Source of the DNA: Gammaproteobacteria bacterium
GTDB taxonomy: Bacteria; Pseudomonadota; Gammaproteobacteria; Eutrophobiales; Eutrophobiaceae
Reading direction: 5' to 3'
Length of the DNA: 64,000 nt
Assembly: GCA_012103475.1 (NCBI GenBank)
Contig: WLWS01000001.1
Coordinates: forward strand, 1-64,000
The position numbers were made by a program, and so were the translations under genes. Below the pieces are notes generated by a model. That model ran no database searches and had not been told where the DNA came from. It saw only the letters and a program-made list of their open reading frames with translations. Positions 8,273 through 16,717 of the stretch are shown piece after piece. The stretch's first letter is position 1. The number at the start of each line of letters is the position of its first letter.

Positions 8273-8462
8273 TTCAGGTCGGTCTCCGGACTGACAGCAG
8301 TTAACAAATTCGGTTAACGGTCTGAACGCCTTCCCATGCAATGCACAGTGGCGTTTGTTCAGATTTTTGCTGATCACCGTTGCGGGGGCAGTGTTGGAAT
8401 TGTTTAACAAACTCACCAAACTTCCCGTGAATCTATTCGCAATTAAGCAAATAGAAACCTGG
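8273..8462 (-). ncRNA. Cobalamin riboswitch (AdoCbl class)
   Basis: On the minus strand the conserved blocks occur in order: GGGAAG and TGGTGAG, the CACTGCCCCCGCAAC core with GGTGATC, the B12 box GCCACTG, GGGAAGGCG, and the closing AGTCCGGAGACCGACCTG. The ends CAGGTT and GACCTG can pair to form P1. It lies about 310 nt upstream of btuB and would turn off btuB (and probably cobO) when adenosylcobalamin is plentiful. Confidence 0.93.
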
Positions 8463-8600
8463 ATACAGATGGCAGATTCTAAGGAATTGAAGGCAGTTAA
8501 GCAATAGCAGAATAAATATGATTCAACTTTGTGCTTGCGAAACCTCGTCTTGACGTTGTAATGTCAGACTAATATCTCTGATGAAATTCCTCTAACGAAC

Positions 8601-9122
8601 ATGATTGAATTAATATTAGGTGGTGCACGTTCTGGTAAAAGTCGTTATGCCGAACAACAGGCTCTGGCATCTAATAAAAAACTGACTTATATCGCCACCG
8701 CCCAAATTCTGGATGATGAAATGGCCAGGCGGGTTGATATTCATAAACAACGACGAACATCTGACTGGTGCACAGTCGAAGAACCTTATGCTCTGGGAAA
8801 AGTTCTCCAGGAAAAAGCACATCAAGACCACTGTATTCTTGTTGACTGTCTGACACTATGGTTAAGTAATCTTTTGCACAGTGACAAAGCCAATGCATGG
8901 CAGGAGGAAAAAAATAGCTTACTACAGGTGCTGCCCGCCTTGCCGGGACTTATTATCCTGGTCAGTAACGAAGTGGGCTCTGGTATCGTACCAATGGGGA
9001 AGCTCTCACGCCGTTATGTTGATGAAATCGGCTGGTTACATCAGGACATTGCAAGTCTTAGTGACAAAGTGACCTATATCGTTGCGGGCCTGCCGCAAAT
9101 TCTCAAAGGCCAGGGACTGTAA
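8601..9122 (+). CDS. cobU: Adenosylcobinamide kinase / adenosylcobinamide-phosphate guanylyltransferase
   Basis: Bifunctional enzyme that phosphorylates adenosylcobinamide and then attaches GMP, activating it for lower-ligand joining. The 173-aa protein has the Walker A motif GGARSGKS at residues 7-14, a conserved His in VDIHKQRR that fits the guanylylated residue, and the late motifs LVDCLTLWLSNLL and VSNEVGSGIVP. It opens a four-gene run cobU-cobT-cobC-cobS with short gaps. Confidence 0.95.
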   Translation: MIELILGGARSGKSRYAEQQALASNKKLTYIATAQILDDEMARRVDIHKQRRTSDWCTVEEPYALGKVLQEKAHQDHCILVDCLTLWLSNLLHSDKANAWQEEKNSLLQVLPALPGLIILVSNEVGSGIVPMGKLSRRYVDEIGWLHQDIASLSDKVTYIVAGLPQILKGQGL

Positions 9123-9132
9123 TAACTAAAAT

Positions 9133-10176
9133 ATGGATTGGATTTACAATCAGGCGGCATCAGTTTCTACAACGGCCGAGCAAGCAGCACGCCAACGACA
9201 GGAAACGCTGACTAAACCACCAGGCTCGCTCGGGCGCCTTGAAGAAGTCGCTGTTCTACTGGCTGGATTACAAAACAATGCAAATCCTGGAATAGCACAA
9301 CCTTCGATTGTCATTTTTGCGGCTGATCATGGTGTTTGCGAAGAAGGCGTTTCTGCATTTCCGCAAGAGGTTACTGTGCAAATGATAATGAACTTTGCCA
9401 AAGGCGGTGCTGCCATTAGTGTCCTGGCCTGTGATCTGGACATCGATTTTCAAATTATTAATCTGGGGACAGTCTTTGAAGTACCCGAGCATGACAAAGT
9501 CCGGCAATTTGTCATCGATAAAGGCACGAATAATTTCTCTGCTGAGGATGCCATGTCTATGGAACAACTTGAGCGGTCGCTAACGACAGGGAAAATACTG
9601 ATTGATGAAGTCCATAAGCAAGGCTGTGATATTTTCATTGGTGGCGAGATGGGCATCGGCAATACCACCTCTGCCACGGCTCTGGCTTGTGCATGTATGA
9701 GCAAGCCAGCTGATGAAATCGCCGGTCTGGGTACGGGTATCAATGCCGATGGCCTGCAGCGAAAAATAGACACCATTGAAAAAGCTCTGCTACTCCACCA
9801 ACTTCATTTAGACGATGCAAAAGAGTGCCTGCGCAGACTGGGAGGTTTTGAAATAGCGGCCTTAAGTGCCAGTTATATTCGCTGTGCACAGCTTGGCATC
9901 CCCGTTTTAGTCGATGGCTTTATTTGTAGTGCTGCTGCGCTTATCGCCGTAAATTTGAATAAATCGATAAAGCCCTGGCTTATTTTTTCCCATCAGTCTG
10001 CAGAACAAGGGCATAAATTATTATTGGAGTTTATGCAGGTTACACCTTTGCTGAGCCTGGACATGCGCCTGGGTGAAGGTAGTGGCGCTGCGGTGTCTTT
10101 GCCCTTATTGAAACTTGCCTGCACATTACATAACAATATGGCCACCTTCGACGAAGCTGGCGTTACTAATAATTAA
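9133..10176 (+). CDS. cobT: Nicotinate-nucleotide--dimethylbenzimidazole phosphoribosyltransferase
   Basis: Makes alpha-ribazole 5'-phosphate from dimethylbenzimidazole and nicotinate mononucleotide, the nucleotide loop of B12. At 347 aa it matches CobT length. Conserved stretches are TKPPGSLGRLEE near the start, FAADHGVCEEGVSAFPQEVT, GGEMGIGNTTSA, and the catalytic glutamate in DMRLGEGSGAA near the end. It begins 10 nt after cobU. Confidence 0.95.
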   Translation: MDWIYNQAASVSTTAEQAARQRQETLTKPPGSLGRLEEVAVLLAGLQNNANPGIAQPSIVIFAADHGVCEEGVSAFPQEVTVQMIMNFAKGGAAISVLACDLDIDFQIINLGTVFEVPEHDKVRQFVIDKGTNNFSAEDAMSMEQLERSLTTGKILIDEVHKQGCDIFIGGEMGIGNTTSATALACACMSKPADEIAGLGTGINADGLQRKIDTIEKALLLHQLHLDDAKECLRRLGGFEIAALSASYIRCAQLGIPVLVDGFICSAAALIAVNLNKSIKPWLIFSHQSAEQGHKLLLEFMQVTPLLSLDMRLGEGSGAAVSLPLLKLACTLHNNMATFDEAGVTNN

Positions 10177-10178
10177 CC

Positions 10179-10808
10179 ATGTCTGATAAACATCTCATTA
10201 CAACTATTGATTTATTGCGTCATGGCGAATGTGAGGGCGGTGAAATTTTTCGAGGCACAACGGATGTTGCTCTGACAGACGAGGGCTGGAAGAATATGCA
10301 GCGCGTAATTGAACAGCAACAACCGGAAGAGAACTGGGACCATGTCATCAGCTCACCCCTGCTCCGATGCCGTTTATTCTCTGAATCTCTCAATGAACTT
10401 CACCAAATCCCCTTAAATATCGAAGACAATTTTCGTGAAATGCATTTTGGTGACTGGGAGGGAAAGGAAGTTCAGACTATCTGGGCAAAAGAAAAAGAGA
10501 AAGTAGAATCTATCTATTCGTCACCTCACACTTTTCAGGCGCCCAATGGTGAAGCCATGACTGATTTTGGTGCGCGTGTCATCAGTAGTACGGAGAAAGT
10601 CCTGCAAGAGCACAAAGGCAAACATATTTTATTACCACAACATGGAGGTACTATACGTGTAGTACTTACCCATCTGCTTTCTATGCCCTTGTCCTCTATG
10701 TCACGCTTTCATATCCCCTATGCCTGTTTTAGCCGTATACAAATTCATCATGCAGGCGAGACTGAGCAGGTCAATCTGGTCTTTCACAATATTCCATGCC
10801 GGGAATGA
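10179..10808 (+). CDS. cobC: Alpha-ribazole phosphatase-like histidine phosphatase
   Basis: Removes the 5'-phosphate from alpha-ribazole phosphate (or from the cobalamin phosphate). The 209-aa protein carries the catalytic LLRHGE motif near residue 14 and the second catalytic His in LLPQHGGTIR. It starts 2 nt after the cobT stop and precedes cobS, so the B12 role is well supported by context; many relatives in this superfamily act on other phosphates. Confidence 0.88.
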   Translation: MSDKHLITTIDLLRHGECEGGEIFRGTTDVALTDEGWKNMQRVIEQQQPEENWDHVISSPLLRCRLFSESLNELHQIPLNIEDNFREMHFGDWEGKEVQTIWAKEKEKVESIYSSPHTFQAPNGEAMTDFGARVISSTEKVLQEHKGKHILLPQHGGTIRVVLTHLLSMPLSSMSRFHIPYACFSRIQIHHAGETEQVNLVFHNIPCRE

Positions 10809-10836
10809 TTTTACAAAGCTCACCAATAAAACCCTG

Positions 10837-11571
10837 ATGCTTCGCTCATTCATAATCGCCCTGCAATTTCTTAGCAGAATTCCTTTAACTTCCAATTTTG
10901 AAGCAGTGGAAGGCGATCTGGGGCGTTCACTGCTTTTCTACCCCTTAATCGGTCTGTTGATTGGTGCTTTACTGATACTCACCGCTACGCTAAGCCAACA
11001 CCTTAACCTGTTTTTGTCAGCAGCTCTGGTGGTCAGTGTCTGGGTTCTGGTAACCGGTGCACTGCATCTGGATGGTCTGGCCGATACCACTGATGCCTGG
11101 ATAGGTGGTATGGGTTCAAAAGAACGTACACTGGAAATCATGAAAGACCCTGCATCAGGTCCTATGGGCGTGCTTAGTCTGATCTTGCTTGTTCTTCTCA
11201 AAACTGCGGCGATCTACAGCATACTTGTCGCCGGGGAGAACTATTTATTACTTATCGCCCCGCTACTTGGACGTACGCTGGCAATATTACTGATGGCCCT
11301 GACTCCCTATGTTCGTGAAGGCGGTCTGGGTGCAATTCTTGCCAAAGAACTACATAAAGGTAATGTTTTCATGGTCAGTGCTGGCGTTGCCATTCTAATC
11401 ATCTGCATTAGTTTCTATTCAGGTATCGTTGTCATATTAGTTTGTTCTGCTGTGTTACTGTTTTGGCGTCACTTACTGCTGAAACGCCTTCAGGGTTGTA
11501 CTGGTGATACCATAGGTGCCCTGATAGAAGTAAGTGAGTGCCTGGCATTAGTCAGCCTTGCCATCTGTTAA
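10837..11571 (+). CDS. cobS: Adenosylcobinamide-GDP ribazoletransferase (cobalamin synthase)
   Basis: Integral membrane enzyme that joins adenosylcobinamide-GDP to alpha-ribazole (phosphate) to give cobalamin (phosphate). The 244-aa protein has about six membrane segments and the cobalamin synthase signature HLDGLADTTDAW followed by KDPASGPMG. I chose the ATG at 10837, whose product starts MLRSFIIALQFLSRIPL as in the family; the open frame extends upstream into cobC but without similarity. No strong ribosome-binding site is visible, so translation may be coupled to cobC. It converges on cobQ with a 1-nt gap. Confidence 0.93.
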   Translation: MLRSFIIALQFLSRIPLTSNFEAVEGDLGRSLLFYPLIGLLIGALLILTATLSQHLNLFLSAALVVSVWVLVTGALHLDGLADTTDAWIGGMGSKERTLEIMKDPASGPMGVLSLILLVLLKTAAIYSILVAGENYLLLIAPLLGRTLAILLMALTPYVREGGLGAILAKELHKGNVFMVSAGVAILIICISFYSGIVVILVCSAVLLFWRHLLLKRLQGCTGDTIGALIEVSECLALVSLAIC

Positions 11572-11572
11572 T

Positions 11573-13018
11573 TCAAGTTAATAAGCAGCTAATATCAATA
11601 TTTTCCTGTATTGCGTCCGCCAATCTATCGATTTCAGCTTCCCTTATACTTTGATAATCGAATTGTTCAACTTCCTCCAGTCCAGCCCATTTTAAAATAC
11701 TGCGACAAGCTTCGTTTTCATCAAATAGTCCATGTAGATAGCAGCCCAAAATTTGATTGTCTTCTGACATTGCACCGTCGTCTTTGTCCTCCAGTCTGAG
11801 CGCAGGATTCTGTAAGGCGCTACCGACACTTTCTCCTGCATGAATTTCATAGCCGCTGATAACTGTATCACTCATAATCAATTTTCCTGTCACACGATCT
11901 AACTGTTTATGAGCTTTCAGCACAGTAGCCAGATCGAGCAGCCCCAGACCATCACTGCATCCTGCTTGCCCCTCGATACCATCAGGATCAGATATGCTAT
12001 TACCCAACATTTGATAACCACCACAGATTCCCATTAGTTTGCCTCCGTAGCGCAAATGTTTTTGTATTATTGAAATCCAGTTGTTATCTCTTAACCACTG
12101 TAGATCAGTGCGCACATTCTTCGTACCAGGCAGTATGATCAAATCTGCAGCAGGAATGATTGAATTCGGTCCCACAAACTGAAAGTCAACCTGCGGGTGA
12201 AGACGCAAAGGATCAAAATCTGTGTGATTACTAATACGCGAGATGGCGGGGACAATAACTTTAATATGCCTTTCCCTTAACTCCATATCTTTGTCTATCG
12301 GGATGGCATCTTCCGCTTCCAGGTGAAAGCCTTGTAGATAGGGTAAGGTGCCCAGTACCGGCTTAGCAGTTTTTTCTTCCAGCCATCTCAGTCCGGGGTT
12401 CAACAATGCAATGTCTCCTCGAAATTTATTAATCACAAAACCAATAACTCTGTTCTTCTCAGATTCACTCAACAAGTCCAATGTTCCGACCAAATGCGCG
12501 AATACGCCACCTTTGTCGATATCCGCAACGATAATAACCGGGCAGTCCGCTTCTTCGGCAAAACCCATGTTGGCGATATCGCGGTCACGTAGATTAATCT
12601 CTGCCGGGCTACCCGCACCTTCTACCACCACGTAATCAAACCTGGTCTGCAGACGCTGATAGGATTCGAGTACCGCCTGCATTAAGGCCGGTTTCCGTTC
12701 ATGATAGGCAATTGCGTCCATTGTCGAATCGACCCGCCCATGAACAATTACCTGAGCGCCGATATCTGTGTTAGGTTTTAAGAGTACTGGATTCATGTCA
12801 ATACAAGGCTGAAGTCCGCAGGCCTGCGCCTGTACTGCCTGAGCACGACCAATTTCTCCACCGTCAATCGTTACGGCCGAATTTAACGCCATATTTTGTG
12901 GCTTGAATGGCACAACGGAATAACCAAGACGAAGTAATACGCGGCACAAACCGCTTACCAATACACTTTTACCCGCATCGGAAGTTGTGCCCTGAATCAT
13001 TATTGTCTTACTAGTCAT
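11573..13018 (-). CDS. cobQ: Cobyric acid synthase
   Basis: Glutamine-dependent amidation of the b, d, e and g side chains of adenosylcobyrinate diamide. The 481-aa protein has an N-terminal P-loop domain ([20 protein letters not shown]) and a C-terminal glutamine amidotransferase domain with nucleophile Cys in [10 protein letters not shown] and His in CYLHGLFD. The ATG at 13018 fits the family start ([18 protein letters not shown]); the frame is open 24 codons further up. Having cobQ without other ring-decorating genes nearby suggests either a second cob locus or the use of salvaged incomplete corrinoids. Confidence 0.94.
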   Translation of the reverse strand: MTSKTIMIQGTTSDAGKSVLVSGLCRVLLRLGYSVVPFKPQNMALNSAVTIDGGEIGRAQAVQAQACGLQPCIDMNPVLLKPNTDIGAQVIVHGRVDSTMDAIAYHERKPALMQAVLESYQRLQTRFDYVVVEGAGSPAEINLRDRDIANMGFAEEADCPVIIVADIDKGGVFAHLVGTLDLLSESEKNRVIGFVINKFRGDIALLNPGLRWLEEKTAKPVLGTLPYLQGFHLEAEDAIPIDKDMELRERHIKVIVPAISRISNHTDFDPLRLHPQVDFQFVGPNSIIPAADLIILPGTKNVRTDLQWLRDNNWISIIQKHLRYGGKLMGICGGYQMLGNSISDPDGIEGQAGCSDGLGLLDLATVLKAHKQLDRVTGKLIMSDTVISGYEIHAGESVGSALQNPALRLEDKDDGAMSEDNQILGCYLHGLFDENEACRSILKWAGLEEVEQFDYQSIREAEIDRLADAIQENIDISCLLT

Positions 13019-13163
13019 GTTAGGATCCGGATATAAACTACTTATTAATTTTGTTAATTTGCCATGGAGAGTATAAAAGAATACGTTCAACGGAACTGAT
13101 TACTTAAAATAACCCCTTATGCTTATTTTAGTTCCTCGTGCTATCTGCGACTGTTAAATAGTT

Positions 13164-14089
13164 ATGTCATCAATTACAATTTTTTTTCTTTTTGCCTTGA
13201 TCGTCTGCTTGGTGAACCCAGCCGCTTTCACCCGCTTGTGGGTTTTGGCACGCTTACTCTTAAAGTTGAAGATCAATTACTAAAAGAGAATGATAGTAAT
13301 GCCAGCAGACAACGACTGGCGGGTATTATTGCATGCCTTGTCTTAATTCTCCCACCAGTCTTTCTGTTGATATTCATTCAAATGAGCCTTGGGGAAAATT
13401 CATTCCTGGTTTGGTTCATCAGTATTATCGTACTTTATCTTGTTATCGGTGCAAAAAGTCTGGAGGACCACGGATCGCGTGTAGCTAGCAGACTTAAACA
13501 AGGGGATCTTGAGGGTGCAAGAAACGATGTTGCTAATATAGTAAGTCGTAACACAGAAAACCTTGATGAAGAAGGGGTTTGCAAGGCAACGATTGAATCT
13601 GTATTGGAGAATGGCAGCGATGCTATTTTCGCTGCGTTTTTCTGGTTCTTGATCGCTGGTGCTCCGGCTGCCCTGTGTTATCGTTTAGTAAACACGCTTG
13701 ATGCGATGTGGGGTTATCGTAATAATCGCTATCAGTATTTTGGCTGGGCTGTAGCACGACTCGATGACATCATGAACTGGTTACCAGCAAGACTCACAGT
13801 ATTGACTTACGCCTTAATGGGAAACTTCAAACTGGCGATACGAGCCTGGCGTGAACAAGCGCATCTACTTGAAAGCCCTAACGCCGGGCCCGTCATGGCC
13901 GGTGGTGCCGGCGCTTTAAACCTCACGCTAGGTGGGCCGGCAATTTACCATGGAAAGCTTAAAGAGAAACCCAGCTTTGGTTATGGCCCTGTGCCCGTTT
14001 ATCAGGATATATATCGAGCCTTAAGTCTGGTTCGTCATTCAATATATCTCTGGCTGTTCCTTGCTCTGATTCTGGCTGGTATTTTATGA
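13164..14089 (+). CDS. cbiB: Adenosylcobinamide-phosphate synthase, with apparent 1-nt frameshift near the start
   Basis: Membrane enzyme that attaches aminopropanol phosphate to adenosylcobyric acid. From the GTG at 13238 onward 283 aa are intact. Translating upstream in that frame gives LDRLLGEPSRFHPLVGFG, the classic CbiB N-terminus, but the frame has no start codon. The ATG at 13164 reads MSSITIFFLF in the neighbouring frame. One extra T in either T-run (8 T then C then 5 T, 13180-13193) would fuse the two into a normal CbiB. So the gene is either hit by a homopolymer indel (real or assembly) or read by slippage. The GTG at 13238 would delete the conserved N-terminus. The 3' end overlaps cobD by 4 nt. 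Confidence 0.88.
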
Positions 14090-15123
14090 AAATACTTCAT
14101 GGTGGTAATCTGGAAAGAGCTGAAAAAGAGTTTGGTATAGAGAAAAATACCTGGCTCGATTTATCTACAGGTATTAACCCTTGCGGATACCCTGTTCCTC
14201 AGTTTCCTGCCGAGCTTATTCGACGACTCCCCAGCCAGGAACTGGCTCTGGAATCTGCAGCTACCAGCTATTATCAGACCAATTCCTTATTGGCTATTCC
14301 CGGCTCTCAGTTTGCTATTCAGACATTGCCAGCTCTGTTTCCTAAGTGCTGTATAGCGATTCCAAGGATTGGATATCAGGAGCACAAGGTCGCCTGGGAA
14401 AAGTCGGAACATGACATATTCCTGTACAGTGATGACAAACTGGATGAACTCGAGGCATCCATTGTTGCCGGCAAGGTAAATATTGTACTTATCATCAACC
14501 CAAATAACCCAAGCTGCTTGTTAATCGAAAAAACTCGACTTAAGTTCTGGCTCGACGAACTTGAAAAACGTAATGCTTTTTTGATTATTGATGAGACCTT
14601 CATGGATAGCTCGCCTGAGCACAGCATGGCAGAGTATTTAAATTCATCTAATCTGGTTATTTTACGTTCCCTTGGCAAGTTTTTTGGTCTGGCAGGTGTC
14701 CGATTGGGTTTTCTTTTGGCAAATAAGGAAATCTGCGAGACGATGCAAGAGAAACTCGGGCCGTGGGCAGTAAGTGGTCCTGCTCAATGGATTGGAATAC
14801 AAGCCTTAACTGACACAGCCTGGCAGAAAAATAACAGGCTATACCTGGAAAATGAATCAGCGTCACTGACAGGTTATCTGGGTAGAATACTTGCCAGTGA
14901 GCTTATAGAAATAAACAATACGGCACTTTTCGTTTCACTCATACTTAAAAAGGACCTTGCTACATCTCTATACAAAAATCTGGCTCATCAAGGCGTATTA
15001 ATCAGACAAATCGACTACGACACCAGGCATAGCATCCTGCGCTTTGGTTTACCTGGGAATGATGAACAATGGTCCCGATTAAAAAGTGCAATAAAACTAT
15101 TTTTAGAAACGAGATATTCATGA
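14086..15123 (+). CDS. cobD: L-threonine-O-3-phosphate decarboxylase
   Basis: PLP enzyme of the class I/II aminotransferase fold that makes (R)-1-amino-2-propanol phosphate, the linker used by CbiB. The 345-aa protein opens with HGGNLERAEKEFG and LDLSTGINPCGYP, typical of the family, has NPNNPS in the PLP site and the Schiff-base lysine in RSLGKFFGLAGVRLGF. It overlaps cbiB (ATGA) and btuF (ATGA) at its two ends, showing a tightly coupled operon. It is called cobC in Pseudomonas nomenclature. Confidence 0.92.
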   Translation: MKILHGGNLERAEKEFGIEKNTWLDLSTGINPCGYPVPQFPAELIRRLPSQELALESAATSYYQTNSLLAIPGSQFAIQTLPALFPKCCIAIPRIGYQEHKVAWEKSEHDIFLYSDDKLDELEASIVAGKVNIVLIINPNNPSCLLIEKTRLKFWLDELEKRNAFLIIDETFMDSSPEHSMAEYLNSSNLVILRSLGKFFGLAGVRLGFLLANKEICETMQEKLGPWAVSGPAQWIGIQALTDTAWQKNNRLYLENESASLTGYLGRILASELIEINNTALFVSLILKKDLATSLYKNLAHQGVLIRQIDYDTRHSILRFGLPGNDEQWSRLKSAIKLFLETRYS

Positions 15124-16040
15124 AAGACTTTAGAATAAATTACGTCGATAGATGGCGATCGAACAAGATTCAATTGCTACTGGTGTTTGTTTTTTTTGTG
15201 ACCACGACAAATTGCATGGCTATAGAAGTAATTGATGATATTGGCCGCAGTGTAAAGTTGGAGAAACCTGCGAAGCGTATAATTAGTCTTGCGCCCCATG
15301 TTACTGAGAATCTCTTTGCTGCTGGCGTCGGGCACTTGATAGTCGGTGCTGTTAATTACAGCGATTATCCAGAGAAAGCAAAAACTATCCCGCAGGTGGG
15401 TGGCTATAATAATTTTAACATTGAGCTTATCCTGGCCTCTCAAGCTGATCTGATAATCGCCTGGAAGGAAGGTAATCAGAAACAGCAGGTTGAAAAACTA
15501 ATCAGCCTGGGCATGACTGTCTATATCAGTGATCCTGTGAAACTTGAGGATGTAGCCAGAAGTATCAAACACTTTGGTGTATTGACGGGTGAAAATATCA
15601 TTGCAGACAAAGCCAGCAGTGATTTTTTAAGTAAGTTAACTTCTCTACGCGAACAATACAGGCAACTTGAGAAAGTTTCGGTGTTTTATCAAACCTGGAA
15701 TGTCCCGCTAATCACTGTCAATGAAAGTCAGTCTATAGGGCAGGTCATAAAATTATGTGGTGGTAAAAATGTTTTTGCTGAACTGGATACTCTGACACCA
15801 CAAGTTAGCATTGAAGCTGTTATTGCAAGTAATCCCACGACAATTATTGCAAGTGGTATGAATCAATCACGACCCGAGTGGCTGGATGACTGGAAAAAGT
15901 GGGGATTTTTGTCAGCTGTTAAACAGGACCACCTTTTTTTTGTACCTCCCGACATAATACAAAGACATAGCCCCCGAATATTGCAAGGTGCACAAATGAT
16001 TTGTGAATACCTGCAACAGGCCCGTAATACTGTCAACTAG
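15120..16040 (+). CDS. btuF: Cobalamin-binding periplasmic protein (BtuF-like)
   Basis: Substrate-binding protein of a B12 ABC importer, 306 aa. A signal peptide (about residues 1-35, ending TTTNCMA) precedes a type III periplasmic-binding domain: DDIGRSVKLEKPAKRIISLAPHVTENLFAAG is typical of BtuF. The ATG at 15120 overlaps the cobD stop. No btuC or btuD partners are present in the window, so the permease must be elsewhere. A siderophore-binding protein is the alternative, but the operon favours corrinoid. Confidence 0.85.
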   Translation: MKDFRINYVDRWRSNKIQLLLVFVFFVTTTNCMAIEVIDDIGRSVKLEKPAKRIISLAPHVTENLFAAGVGHLIVGAVNYSDYPEKAKTIPQVGGYNNFNIELILASQADLIIAWKEGNQKQQVEKLISLGMTVYISDPVKLEDVARSIKHFGVLTGENIIADKASSDFLSKLTSLREQYRQLEKVSVFYQTWNVPLITVNESQSIGQVIKLCGGKNVFAELDTLTPQVSIEAVIASNPTTIIASGMNQSRPEWLDDWKKWGFLSAVKQDHLFFVPPDIIQRHSPRILQGAQMICEYLQQARNTVN

Positions 16041-16067
16041 TTAATATTAAAAGTTGATTTACCAGCT

Positions 16068-16658
16068 ATGTCAGATATTTTTATTGTTGTTCACGCTAAT
16101 TCCACCTGGAATGAGCTTGGACTCTGGCAGGGTCATTGTGATACTGAACTAAGTAAAACCGGGATGATTATGGCCGAGAGACTTGCCAATCACCCTGAGT
16201 TATCCGGGGTGAAAAGCATTTACTCCAGCGATTTGAAACGCGCATATCAAACCGTTGAACCGCTGGCCATTAAGTTGAAACTGGATATTGTCAAAGATCC
16301 TTTCTTAAGAGAAGGCAGGTGGTCCGATCATAGTATTCAAAAAAATGTAAGCGTCTTACCGGCTCCGTATGATTATGAAGAACGGAGTGAGCTGTACGAA
16401 CGCGCCAGGCAAACTTTAGAGAGAATAAACAGGAACGCGTCGCATTTTCCCATCCTGATTATCACGCATGGAACTTTTCTGGAGTGTTTTATTGAGTCAA
16501 TAAAAGACTGCTCAGAAACTTCTTATAAAGGTATTCGCTCATCGGTTAACTCTTTTGATGTAATTGATGGTAAATGGAGAGTAAACCAGTTGAATGATGT
16601 AAGTCACCTGCCCGAAGTTACAAAAGACATGATATGCATCACCAAAAAAGGAAATTAG
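16068..16658 (+). CDS. Histidine phosphatase superfamily protein with altered RHG motif
   Basis: A 196-aa member of the phosphoglycerate mutase-like superfamily at the end of the cbiB-cobD-btuF run. Alignment by eye of its N-terminus shows VHANSTWNELGLWQGH where active members have RHGxTxWN. The catalytic His is kept but the phosphate-binding Arg and the Gly are lost. The later YSSDLKRAYQT and the second His in ITHGTFLECF remain. It could be a second alpha-ribazole phosphatase with changed chemistry, or a non-catalytic relative. The position favours a B12-linked role. Confidence 0.75.
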   Translation: MSDIFIVVHANSTWNELGLWQGHCDTELSKTGMIMAERLANHPELSGVKSIYSSDLKRAYQTVEPLAIKLKLDIVKDPFLREGRWSDHSIQKNVSVLPAPYDYEERSELYERARQTLERINRNASHFPILIITHGTFLECFIESIKDCSETSYKGIRSSVNSFDVIDGKWRVNQLNDVSHLPEVTKDMICITKKGN

Positions 16659-16665
16659 GTCCTTT

Positions 16666-16710
16666 GATTCAGCCGCGATAATAAGGCCACACAAGCCAAC
16701 GGGTAAGTTA
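16666..16710. repeat. Dispersed repeat, partial copy E
   Basis: GATTCAGCCGCGATAATAAG and the following GCCACACAAGCCA match the left third of copies A and B, between two convergent genes. The right-hand part of the element is missing here. Confidence 0.5.
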
Positions 16711-16717
16711 AATCAAT

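Larger units (their letters stand above)
7960..8600. other. Divergent control region of btuB and cobU
   Basis: This gap of 640 bases holds the btuB-side cobalamin riboswitch (8273-8462), one possible small gene (8047-8247) and the 13-nt palindrome CGTGTCGGACACG at 8024-8036. The 138 bases on the cobU side hold no second riboswitch that I can see. Confidence 0.6.
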
